NCBI GenBank assembly: GCA_025464795.1
Contig: JAODNB010000105.1
Location: 1 to 25,025, forward strand
Length of the DNA: 25,025 nucleotides
DNA from: Frankiales bacterium
GTDB lineage: Bacteria > Actinomycetota > Actinomycetes > Mycobacteriales > SCTD01
Direction of reading: 5' to 3'
Part shown: one piece after another, positions 14,349 to 21,073 of the stretch
Position numbering within the stretch: position 1 is the stretch's first letter
Layout: every line of letters starts with the position of its first letter
Made by a program: the position numbers and the translations under genes
The notes under the pieces: generated by a model
Databases searched by the model: none
What the model was told of the DNA's origin: nothing
What the model saw: the letters and a program-made list of their open reading frames with translations, nothing else

Positions 14349-15674
14349 TCAGACCAGGCTGATCACGCGGTCCCGGTCCAGCTGCAGCAGCTGGGCGATG
14401 GTCGCGCGGTCCAGGGCCAGCAGAGCTTCCACCGCCTGCGGGTCGAACTGCGACCCGCTGTGGCGCTGGATCTCCTCGATCGCGTCCTCCAGGCCGATGC
14501 CGCGGCGGTAGGGGCGGTCGTCGGTCATGGCGTCGAGGCAGTCGGCGACGGCGAACAGCCTGGTGGGCAGCGGGATCTGCTCTCCGCGCAGGCCCTGCGG
14601 GTAGCCGCGCCCGTCCCACCGCTCGTGATGGGTGAGCACGATCTCGGCGACCATCGGGGAGAACCCCGCCTGGGTGACGATCCGGAAGCCGACCTCCGGA
14701 TGGGTGTCCATGATGGCGCGCTCGGCGTCCGTGAGCGGCCCTGGCTTGCCGAGGATCGCGTCGGGCACCCCGATCTTGCCGATGTCGTGGAGCAGGAAGC
14801 CGAAGGCCAGCTGCTCGTCGGCGGCGAGCTCCGGGTCGACGACCTGGAGCAGCTGCTGAGCCAGCGCGGTCACACGGTGGACGTGGCCGCCCGTGCCCGA
14901 GTCGCGGGCCTCGATCGCCTGGGCGAGCGCGGCAGCGGTGGACCGGTGCTGCTCCAGGAGGGCGTCGTTGGCGTGCTGGAGGCGCTCCGCTCCGGCGCGG
15001 AGCTGCTCGACGGAGCGCTCGGTCCGCTCGAGGTACTGGCGCTGCGCGAGGCGGAGCATGGCCGGCGGGACGAGGAAGGCCACGACTCCCCAGCCCTGCG
15101 CGCTGCTCCACGCCGAGCCGAGCAGCGCTCCCAGCAGGCCGTACGCGGCGAAGGAGGGCACCAGCCACGACAGCTCGTCGCGAAGCACGTCGGCGGTCGG
15201 CCGACCCTGGTCGAGTCCGATGGCCAGGGCCACGAGCCCGTTGTCGAGGGCGAAGTAGCCGAGACCGGCGACCAGGCCGGCGGCGACCACGATCGGCAGC
15301 ACGGAGCCGACCGCGCCGGCGGTCAGGGCGCAGGCGAGAGACGCGCACACGACCAGGGCGGCAGGGTTGAACAGGTACTGCTCGACCCGGCGGGTCCGTG
15401 ACCTGATCGTCGTCGTGAGGCCGGCGGCTGCCGCAGCCAGCAGCGCAGCGCGAGGCTCGCCCGCACTGGCTGCGGCGAGCACCGGTACGGCCGACAGCGA
15501 CACGGTGGAGGAGCCGTAGACGTCGGAGCCCACCACCTCCGCGAGGACAGCCAGGGCGGGGAACGCCAGCAGAGCCAGCAATCCCCCGGAGGGCAGCGAC
15601 CCGGTGACCAGCACCGTCGCGATCCCCGCCCCGACGACGACTGCTGCGACCAGTCCCTGCAGTGCTCGACTCAT
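14349..15674 (-). CDS. Membrane HD-GYP domain protein (putative c-di-GMP phosphodiesterase)
   Basis: 441 residues. The first 210 hold about six or seven hydrophobic helices, a membrane sensor of no named type I can recognise. A helical linker (about 211-255) leads to an HD-GYP domain with HVHR (264-267), HDIGKIG (296-302), THPEVG, HHERWDGRGYP (349-359) and VADCLDAMTDDRPYR (377-390). All motif residues expected for a metal-bound c-di-GMP phosphodiesterase are present, including the GYP loop. I use ATG 15674, with the Shine-Dalgarno AAGGGGGG five bases upstream, rather than an in-frame ATG at 15749 whose extra residues look non-coding. Three tandem 9-bp repeats lie 26-52 bp upstream. It is divergent from ruvC and leads the PQQ-lipoprotein gene. 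Confidence 0.93.
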   Translation of the reverse strand: MSRALQGLVAAVVVGAGIATVLVTGSLPSGGLLALLAFPALAVLAEVVGSDVYGSSTVSLSAVPVLAAASAGEPRAALLAAAAAGLTTTIRSRTRRVEQYLFNPAALVVCASLACALTAGAVGSVLPIVVAAGLVAGLGYFALDNGLVALAIGLDQGRPTADVLRDELSWLVPSFAAYGLLGALLGSAWSSAQGWGVVAFLVPPAMLRLAQRQYLERTERSVEQLRAGAERLQHANDALLEQHRSTAAALAQAIEARDSGTGGHVHRVTALAQQLLQVVDPELAADEQLAFGFLLHDIGKIGVPDAILGKPGPLTDAERAIMDTHPEVGFRIVTQAGFSPMVAEIVLTHHERWDGRGYPQGLRGEQIPLPTRLFAVADCLDAMTDDRPYRRGIGLEDAIEEIQRHSGSQFDPQAVEALLALDRATIAQLLQLDRDRVISLV

Positions 15675-15699
15675 CGTGCCCCCCTTGGTGTGGGACCAG

Positions 15700-15726
15700 A
15701 GTGACAGGAGTGACAGAAGTGACTTT
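15700..15726. repeat. Three tandem 9-bp repeats AGTGACAGG / AGTGACAGA / AGTGACTTT
   Basis: The unit AGTGAC recurs at 15700, 15709 and 15718 with exact 9-bp spacing in the divergent gap between the HD-GYP gene and ruvC. The first two units match at 8 of 9 bases. Direct repeats near one helical turn suggest a regulator-binding array, but no protein can be named. Confidence 0.75.
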
Positions 15727-15771
15727 GCCGACGCGCCGAGCCGGATCACGCGCGTTGCGGGGACCGAGGCC

Positions 15772-15777
15772 TACGAT
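15772..15777 (+). promoter_or_regulatory. Putative -10 box TACGAT of the ruvCAB operon
   Basis: TACGAT fits TANNNT and lies 31 bases before the ruvC ATG, leaving a short leader with the Shine-Dalgarno GAGAGGGGG at 15796-15804. No LexA-type CGAAC-N4-GTTCG box is visible in the gap. Confidence 0.4.
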
Positions 15778-15808
15778 GCGAACACGTGATCGATCGAGAG
15801 GGGGCGGG

Positions 15809-16297
15809 ATGCGGGTGCTCGGGGTAGACCCAGGGCTGACGCGGTGCGGCCTGGGTGTCGTCGACGGCACCCCGGGGCGCGCGTCCCTGGTGGCGGTCGG
15901 CGTGGTGACGACCCCTGCTGGTGACGAGCTCGGCCTGCGGCTCGTCGCGCTCGAGCGGGCCTTCGAGGCCTGGTTGGACCTCCACCAGCCCGACGCTGTC
16001 GCCGTCGAGCGCGTCTTCGCCCAGCACAACGTCCGGACCGTCATGGGCACGGCTCAGGCCGGCGCGGTCGCGATCGTGTGCGCCGCGCGCCGGGGCATCC
16101 CCGTAGCGCTGCACACGCCCAGCGAGGTCAAGGCTGCTGTCACCGGCTCGGGACGAGCCGACAAGGCTCAGGTCGGCGCGATGGTCACCCGGATCCTCAG
16201 GCTGACGGAGCTGCCCCGGCCGGCTGACGCGGCGGATGCGCTCGCGCTGGCGATCTGCCACACCTGGCGCGCCCCGATGCTCGCCCGCCTCTCATGA
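15809..16297 (+). CDS. ruvC: Holliday-junction endonuclease RuvC
   Basis: 162-residue RNase H-like nuclease that cuts four-way DNA junctions as a dimer, working with RuvAB. The acidic catalytic set is present: Asp7 in VLGVDPGLTRCG, Glu67 in VAVERVF, and Asp140 and Asp143 in PADAADALALAICH. FAQHNVRTVMGTAQAGAV and PSEVKAAVTGSGRADKAQV are usual RuvC segments. ATG 15809 is preceded by a strong Shine-Dalgarno and begins directly at the first beta strand. The end of the gene touches the second copy of the hairpin repeat that fills the gap to ruvA. Confidence 0.98.
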   Translation: MRVLGVDPGLTRCGLGVVDGTPGRASLVAVGVVTTPAGDELGLRLVALERAFEAWLDLHQPDAVAVERVFAQHNVRTVMGTAQAGAVAIVCAARRGIPVALHTPSEVKAAVTGSGRADKAQVGAMVTRILRLTELPRPADAADALALAICHTWRAPMLARLS

Positions 16298-16341
16298 CCA
16301 CCCCACGAAAGCGCTCACGCTTCCGCGGGGACCCCGGATGA
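16295..16341. repeat. Intercistronic hairpin repeat, copy B (ruvC to ruvA)
   Basis: Second copy of the element at 9186-9243, without the 9 loop bases. Arms CCCCACGAAAGCG (16301-16313) and CGCTTCCGCGGGG (16318-16330) pair at 11 of 13 positions around a CTCA loop. A second small stem, GGGG-A-CCCC (16327-16335), overlaps the right arm, so two alternative folds are possible. The element ends at the ruvA ATG. Confidence 0.82.
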
Positions 16342-16934
16342 TCGCCAGCCTCACGGGTCGGGTCTCCGGCCTGACCACCCAGGGCGTCGTGCTCAGCGTC
16401 GGCGGGGTGGGCCTAGCCGTGCAGACCACCCCAGGAACGCGAGCCCGCCTCCGCACGGGGGAGGAGGCCTTCCTCGCCACGACGCTGATCGTCCGAGAGG
16501 ACTCCCTGACGCTCTACGGGTTCGAGACCGATGACGAGCGGGAGATCTTCGAGCTGCTGATGACCTCGAGCGGGGTCGGTCCGAAGGTCGCGCAGGCCGT
16601 CCTGACGGTGCACACCCCCGACGCGGTCCGACGCGCCATCGCCACCGAAGACCTCACTGCCCTGTGCCTGGTTCCCGGCATCGGCCGCAAGGGCGCTCAG
16701 CGGATGGTCCTGGAGCTCCGCGACAAGATGGGTCTCGCGACGAGCGGCGGGGCCCCGCTGGCCGCGGCCGCCTGGCGGGACCTGCTCACGGATGCGCTGA
16801 TCGGGCTCGGGTGGTCCGGCTCCCAGGCTGACGAGACCGTGGTCAAGCTGTCAGCGGCCCACCCCAGTGCCAGCGAGGCCGACGTGCCGACCCTGCTGCG
16901 CGAGGCGCTCGCGATGCTGGGCAAGGCGCGATGA
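16338..16934 (+). CDS. ruvA: Holliday-junction DNA helicase subunit RuvA
   Basis: 198 residues, normal length. RuvA tetramers bind the junction and load RuvB. The N-terminal OB fold begins MIASLTGRVSGL and includes LIVREDSLTLYGF. Two helix-hairpin-helix motifs follow, SSGVGPKVAQAVL and LVPGIGRKGAQRMVLELRDK. After a short Gly/Ala linker, the C-terminal domain III (from about 145, WRDLLTDALIGLGWS ... LLREALAMLGK) contacts RuvB. ATG 16338 is the last part of the hairpin repeat; the only purine-rich bases ahead of it are the GGGG run of the repeat, so initiation may depend on that RNA structure. The stop overlaps a 4-codon ATG-to-TGA stretch leading to ruvB. Confidence 0.98.
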   Translation: MIASLTGRVSGLTTQGVVLSVGGVGLAVQTTPGTRARLRTGEEAFLATTLIVREDSLTLYGFETDDEREIFELLMTSSGVGPKVAQAVLTVHTPDAVRRAIATEDLTALCLVPGIGRKGAQRMVLELRDKMGLATSGGAPLAAAAWRDLLTDALIGLGWSGSQADETVVKLSAAHPSASEADVPTLLREALAMLGKAR

Positions 16935-16935
16935 T

Positions 16936-18039
16936 GTGCAGGTGACCGACGAGCTGGCCCGCCGCGAGGCCGAGGAGATCGCCCGGCGGACCGCCGAGCT
17001 GGTGGGTGAGGCGATCGCACGCCCTGAAGCCGGCGAGGACGAGCGGCTGGTGGAGGCAGCGCTGCGTCCGAAGCGCCTGGAGGAGTTCATCGGGCAGGAA
17101 CGGGTGCGCGAGCAGCTGTCCCTCGTGCTCGAGTCAGCTCAGCGCCGCCAGAAGCCGCCGGACCACGTGCTGCTGTCCGGTGCCCCGGGCCTCGGCAAGA
17201 CCAGCCTGGCGATGATCATCGCGGCTGAGCTGGGAGTCGGCCTGCGCATCACCAGCGGCCCCGCTCTCGAGCGCGCGGGGGACCTCGCAGCCCTGGTCAG
17301 CAGCCTGCAGCCGGGTGAGGTGCTGTTCATCGACGAGATCCACCGCATCAGCCGGCCGGCCGAGGAGCTGCTCTACGTCGCGATGGAGGACTTCCGCGTC
17401 GACGTCATCGTGGGCAAGGGGCCCGGGGCGACAGCCATCCCGCTGGAGGTGGCGCCCTTCACGCTCGTAGGCGCCACGACCCGCTCGGGTCTGCTCACCG
17501 GACCGCTCCGGGACCGCTTCGGGTTCACCGCCCACATGGAGCCCTACTCCCCAGCCGAGCTCGAGCGCGTCATCGTGCGCTCCGCGGGCCTGCTCGAGGT
17601 CCCGATCGACGCGGCCGGGGCTGCGGAGATCGCCGGCCGCTCGCGGGGGACGCCCCGCATCGCCAACCGGCTGCTGCGCCGGGTCCGCGACTTCGCCGAG
17701 GTCCGGGCCAACGGCCGGGTCGACCTGACGGTCGCCCAGGAGGCCCTCCGGGTCTACGACGTGGACGAGCTCGGCCTCGACCGGCTCGACCGCGCGGTGC
17801 TGGAGGCCCTGTGCCACCGCTTCGGCGGCGGCCCGGTCGGGCTGTCCACTCTCGCGGTGGCCGTCAGCGAGGAGGCCGAGACGGTCGAGGAGGTCTGCGA
17901 GCCGTTCCTGGTGCGCACCGGCCTCATCGTCCGCACGCCTCGCGGCCGGGTCGCAACCCCCGCCGCCTGGCGGCACCTGGGTCTGCGGCCGCCGGGCCCG
18001 GTCGACGTGCTGCCGCTCGACCTCGGAGACGCCGGCTGA
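16936..18039 (+). CDS. ruvB: Holliday-junction DNA helicase motor RuvB
   Basis: 367-residue AAA+ ATPase that forms hexameric rings and drives branch migration. It shows FIGQERVREQL (51-61), Walker A GAPGLGKT (82-89), Walker B LFIDEIHR (130-137), sensor 1 TLVGATTRSG, arginine finger Arg194 in LRDRFGF, sensor 2 RSRGTPRIANRLLRRVRDF and the C-terminal winged helix. About 25 N-terminal residues before the conserved core are Glu/Arg-rich. GTG 16936, one base after the ruvA stop, and GTG 16942 are both possible starts; the second overlaps the TGA of a 4-codon stretch as GTGA. I use 16936 because AAGG lies 9 bases upstream. The difference is two residues. Confidence 0.97.
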   Translation: MQVTDELARREAEEIARRTAELVGEAIARPEAGEDERLVEAALRPKRLEEFIGQERVREQLSLVLESAQRRQKPPDHVLLSGAPGLGKTSLAMIIAAELGVGLRITSGPALERAGDLAALVSSLQPGEVLFIDEIHRISRPAEELLYVAMEDFRVDVIVGKGPGATAIPLEVAPFTLVGATTRSGLLTGPLRDRFGFTAHMEPYSPAELERVIVRSAGLLEVPIDAAGAAEIAGRSRGTPRIANRLLRRVRDFAEVRANGRVDLTVAQEALRVYDVDELGLDRLDRAVLEALCHRFGGGPVGLSTLAVAVSEEAETVEEVCEPFLVRTGLIVRTPRGRVATPAAWRHLGLRPPGPVDVLPLDLGDAG

Positions 18040-18051
18040 CCGACGCGTCGG
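18040..18051. repeat. 12-bp perfect palindrome after ruvB
   Basis: CCGACGCGTCGG directly follows the ruvB stop. It can fold as a 4-bp stem with a CGCG loop, too short for a confident terminator, or serve as a two-fold symmetric protein site. It opens the 164-bp gap before secD, which otherwise holds a -10 box (18096) and two further hairpins. Confidence 0.4.
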
Positions 18052-18095
18052 GAACGCGGGTGCGCGCCCGGCCGTTCTCCGGGTGCTGCGTTGCG

Positions 18096-18101
18096 TACAC
18101 T
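18096..18101 (+). promoter_or_regulatory. Putative -10 box TACACT of secD
   Basis: TACACT fits TANNNT and is the only such box in the ruvB-secD gap. It would give a leader of about 95 bases, in contrast to the leaderless genes nearby. No clear -35 box is seen. Confidence 0.4.
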
Positions 18102-18155
18102 CGCCCGAAGCGCAGCGGGTGACCTCCGTCGTCCCGCTGCCTCTGCACGCGCCCT

Positions 18156-18202
18156 GCGACCCACCTCTCCGGCGGGGTCGCCCGAGACAGGAGATCGCTC
18201 CT
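18156..18202 (+). promoter_or_regulatory. Structured secD leader: 7-bp hairpin plus Shine-Dalgarno hairpin
   Basis: GCGACCC (18156-18162) and GGGTCGC (18175-18181) pair perfectly around a 12-base loop that contains CCTCTCC. The Shine-Dalgarno AGGAG (18189-18193) pairs perfectly with CTCCT (18198-18202) across an ATCG loop, just before GTG 18204. The loop CTCC (18167-18170) could also pair with the Shine-Dalgarno, so a switch is conceivable. Confidence 0.42.
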
Positions 18203-18203
18203 C

Positions 18204-19934
18204 GTGGCACGTCCCGGCCCGACCAACCGCGGCCAGCTTCACGTCGGCAGGTACCTCGGTGCCCTGCTCGGGCTGTTCGCCCTGCTGTACGCAGGCGTCG
18301 TCTTCGGTGGCACGAACGGCAAGCCGCTCGAGCCGAAGCTCGGCCTGGACCTGCAGGGCGGTGCGCAGGTCATCCTGACGCCCAAGACCGCGAACGGGTC
18401 CAAGGCCTCGGCGGCGCAGCTGTCCACGGCCGTCGACATCCTCCGCCAGCGCGTCAACGGCGCCGGCGTCAGCGAGGCCGAGGTCGTGGTCGAGGGCTCG
18501 CAGGTCGTCGTCTCCGTCCCAGGCGGCAACCGCGCGAGCATCCAGAACGTCACCAAGACCGCCCAGCTGCAGTTCCGACGGGTCGTGGAGAGCCAGATCG
18601 CCGTGCCGACGGCGACAGCCTCACCGACGACCAGCGGGACGCCGAAGCCGACCACCTCCCCCAAGGCGGGGACCTCCGTGGTCACACCCAAGCCGACGAG
18701 CACGACCAACAAGCGGCCCGTCAGCAGGGCCCTGCTCGGTGCAGCGGCCAGCCCCACCCCGACCCCCAGCGCCACGCCGACCCCGAAGGCGACGGACGCA
18801 GCCCAGGCTCCCGCGGTGCGCAGCGGTGACGTCTACTCGGCGCAGAACTACGCCCTGCTGGACTGCAGCGACCCCAAGGCCCGTGCCGGCGGCGCGCCGG
18901 ACGTGCCCGCCAAGGAGATCGTCGCCTGCGACAAGGACGGCGTGTACAAGTACCACCTCGCGATCGCGAAGGTGGTCGGCAAGGACATCAAGGGCGCGAA
19001 CGTCGGCAACGACCCGACGACCGGTGCGGTTCAGGTCAACCTGCAGTTCAAGGGCAGCGGCCAGGACAAGTGGACCAACCTCACGAAGGAGGCGTACAAC
19101 CAGACCCCTCCGACGAACCAGGTCGCGATCGTGCTCGACGGGGTGATCGTCAGCGCCCCGACCATCCAGAGCGTCATCAACAGCGACGCCCAGATCACCG
19201 GTCAGTTCTCGCAGAAGGAGGGCAACGACCTCGCCAACGAGCTGAAGTACGGCGCCCTGCCGCTCAGCTTCGAGGCGGGTGACGCGACCGTCGTGTCGGC
19301 GACGCTCGGCGACGACCAGCTCACCAGCGGTCTGCTCGCCGGTGGCATCGGCCTCGCGGCCGTCGTCCTCTACTGCCTGCTCTACTACCGCGCTCTCGGG
19401 TTCGTGACGATCGCCTCGCTGCTGGTCTCCGGTGGCCTCATCTACGGGTCCATCTGCGTGCTCGGCTCGGAGTTCGGCTTCGCGCTGAGCCTCGCCGGCA
19501 TCGCCGGTCTGATCGTGTCGGTCGGCATCACGGCCGACTCCTTCGTCGTCTACTTCGAGCGCCTCAAGGACGAGATCAAGGAGGGCCGCACGCCGCGGTC
19601 CGCGGTGGACCGCGCGTGGGTCCGCGCCCGCCGCACGATCCTGAGCGCCGACACGGTGTCGATCCTCGCCGCGCTCATCCTGTACTTCGTGTCTGTCGGT
19701 GGCGTTCGAGGCTTTGCCTTCACCCTGGGCCTGTCGACCCTGCTCGACGTCGCGGTGGTGTTCCTGTTCACGCGGCCGCTCATCTCGTGGCTCTCGCGCT
19801 TCGGCTGGTTCTCCCGCAGTCGCCTGACGGGCTTCTACGGGCCCGACGGCGGTGAGCCCTCGACCGGCGCGGTCCGCAAGTCGCTCATCCCCAAGGACCC
19901 CACCACATCGGCCGCTGTCACCAGGGAGGCCTGA
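18204..19934 (+). CDS. secD: Protein translocase subunit SecD
   Basis: 576 residues. SecD with SecF uses the proton motive force to help proteins leave the Sec channel on the outside. One N-terminal helix (about 18-35) is followed by LGLDLQGGAQVIL (46-58), the large external P1 domain and a C-terminal bundle of five helices. That bundle holds the proton-path segment AGLIVSVGITADSFVVYFERLKDE with Asp445, then RTILSADTVSILAALILYF. Residues about 133-206 inside the external domain form a Thr/Pro/Ser/Ala-rich, low-complexity insert with SPTPTPSATPTP and PTTSGTPKPTTSPK. The start is GTG 18204 with AGGAG ten bases upstream in a small hairpin. yajC, which normally lies between ruvB and secD in actinobacteria, is absent. 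SecF follows after two bases. Confidence 0.97.
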   Translation: MARPGPTNRGQLHVGRYLGALLGLFALLYAGVVFGGTNGKPLEPKLGLDLQGGAQVILTPKTANGSKASAAQLSTAVDILRQRVNGAGVSEAEVVVEGSQVVVSVPGGNRASIQNVTKTAQLQFRRVVESQIAVPTATASPTTSGTPKPTTSPKAGTSVVTPKPTSTTNKRPVSRALLGAAASPTPTPSATPTPKATDAAQAPAVRSGDVYSAQNYALLDCSDPKARAGGAPDVPAKEIVACDKDGVYKYHLAIAKVVGKDIKGANVGNDPTTGAVQVNLQFKGSGQDKWTNLTKEAYNQTPPTNQVAIVLDGVIVSAPTIQSVINSDAQITGQFSQKEGNDLANELKYGALPLSFEAGDATVVSATLGDDQLTSGLLAGGIGLAAVVLYCLLYYRALGFVTIASLLVSGGLIYGSICVLGSEFGFALSLAGIAGLIVSVGITADSFVVYFERLKDEIKEGRTPRSAVDRAWVRARRTILSADTVSILAALILYFVSVGGVRGFAFTLGLSTLLDVAVVFLFTRPLISWLSRFGWFSRSRLTGFYGPDGGEPSTGAVRKSLIPKDPTTSAAVTREA

Positions 19935-19936
19935 CC

Positions 19937-21073
19937 ATGGGCATGATCCACCGCCTCTACCACGGCGAGACGACCTTCCCCCTGATCCGTCAGCGCAAGA
20001 AGTTCTACGCCGTCTCCATCCTGCTGTGCGTCATCGCCCTCGGCTCCATCGTGTTCCGCGGCTTCAACCTCGGCGTCGAGTTCAAGGGCGGCAGCATCTA
20101 CCAACTGCCTGTGGCGTCGAACGTCGACCTGAAGGCGAGCCGTACCTTCGTCGAGGGCCTCGGCGTCAAGGACCCCATCCTCCAGACGGTCAAGAGCTCC
20201 AGCGGCCAGACCCAGCTCCGCGTCGAGACCGAGCCCCTCAGCGAGGCCCAGAGCAACAAGGTCGCGGCCGGTCTGGCCGACCACTTCGCCATCAACGAGG
20301 ACAAGGTCACCAGCCAGTCGGTCGGCGCTTCGTGGGGCAAGCAGGTCACGAAGAAGGCCCTTCAGGGACTGATCGTCTTCCTCATCGCGGTCGTGCTCTA
20401 CATCTCCGTGCGGTTCGAGCCCAAGATGGCGGCGTCGGCGATCATCGCCCTCATCCACGACCTGCTGCTCGCGGCCGGCGTCTACTCGATCACGGGCTTC
20501 GTCGTCACGCCGTCGACCGTCATCGCCCTGCTGACCGTGCTCGGGTACTCCCTCTACGACACGATCGTGGTGTTCGACAAGGTCGAGGAGAACACTCGCG
20601 GCCTGGAGAAGCAGAGCGTCCTGACCTACTCCGAGGCCTCGGAGCTCGCCGTCAACCAGACGTTCATGCGCTCGATCAACACCTCGCTGATCGCGCTGCT
20701 CCCGGTCTCCGGGTTGCTGTTCGTAGGAGCTCTGCTCCTCGGTGCCGGCACGCTCAAGGACCTGGCGCTCGCCCTTTTCGTGGGGCTCGCGTCCGGTGCC
20801 TACTCGAGCCTGTTCCTGGCGACACCGCTGCTCGCCGACCTGAAGGAGCGCGAGCAGCGCTTTCAGGACCTCAACCAGCGGGTCCTCACCCGACGCGCCA
20901 GTGGCAAGGCCCCGATGCGGCTGTCCACCCAGTCGGCCTACGCGACCGCTGTTGCGGGGGACGCGGTCCCTGGGGGAGTGGAGACGGTCGCGGCGCCCGC
21001 CCGACCGACGACGAAGCGGCCTCCCCAGAAGAAGAAGGGCTCGCGGCCGTCCGGCAAGAAGAAGAAGCGTTGA
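19937..21073 (+). CDS. secF: Protein translocase subunit SecF
   Basis: 378 residues. The partner of SecD shows one N-terminal helix (about 26-42), FNLGVEFKGGSIYQL, the small external domain, then five helices. SVGASWGKQVTKKALQGLIVF opens the bundle and VLGYSLYDTIVVFDKVEENTR holds the functional Asp. MRSINTSLIALLPVSGLLFVG follows. The C-terminal tail from about 345 is cytosolic and strongly basic (KKKGSRPSGKKKKR), as in many actinobacteria. ATG 19937 is two bases after the secD stop, with the Shine-Dalgarno AGGGAGG inside the secD end. Its stop TGA shares bases with the apt TTG start, so SecF and Apt are co-translated. Confidence 0.97.
   Translation: MGMIHRLYHGETTFPLIRQRKKFYAVSILLCVIALGSIVFRGFNLGVEFKGGSIYQLPVASNVDLKASRTFVEGLGVKDPILQTVKSSSGQTQLRVETEPLSEAQSNKVAAGLADHFAINEDKVTSQSVGASWGKQVTKKALQGLIVFLIAVVLYISVRFEPKMAASAIIALIHDLLLAAGVYSITGFVVTPSTVIALLTVLGYSLYDTIVVFDKVEENTRGLEKQSVLTYSEASELAVNQTFMRSINTSLIALLPVSGLLFVGALLLGAGTLKDLALALFVGLASGAYSSLFLATPLLADLKEREQRFQDLNQRVLTRRASGKAPMRLSTQSAYATAVAGDAVPGGVETVAAPARPTTKRPPQKKKGSRPSGKKKKR

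Noticed and set aside
15675..15749. N-terminal extension of the HD-GYP protein to an ATG at 15749
   Set aside because: The extension reads through the 9-bp tandem repeats (LLSLLSLWS), while ATG 15674 has a clear Shine-Dalgarno.
13876..16050. 724-codon reverse-strand open frame across the lipoprotein, HD-GYP and ruvC region
   Set aside because: Arg/Pro-rich frame crossing three well-supported genes; non-coding by composition.
18119..18300. Possible upstream ORF (GTG at 18119) in the secD leader, considered as an arrest peptide like VemP
   Set aside because: Frame runs on into secD with Arg/Pro-rich shadow sequence, has no signal peptide and no Shine-Dalgarno.
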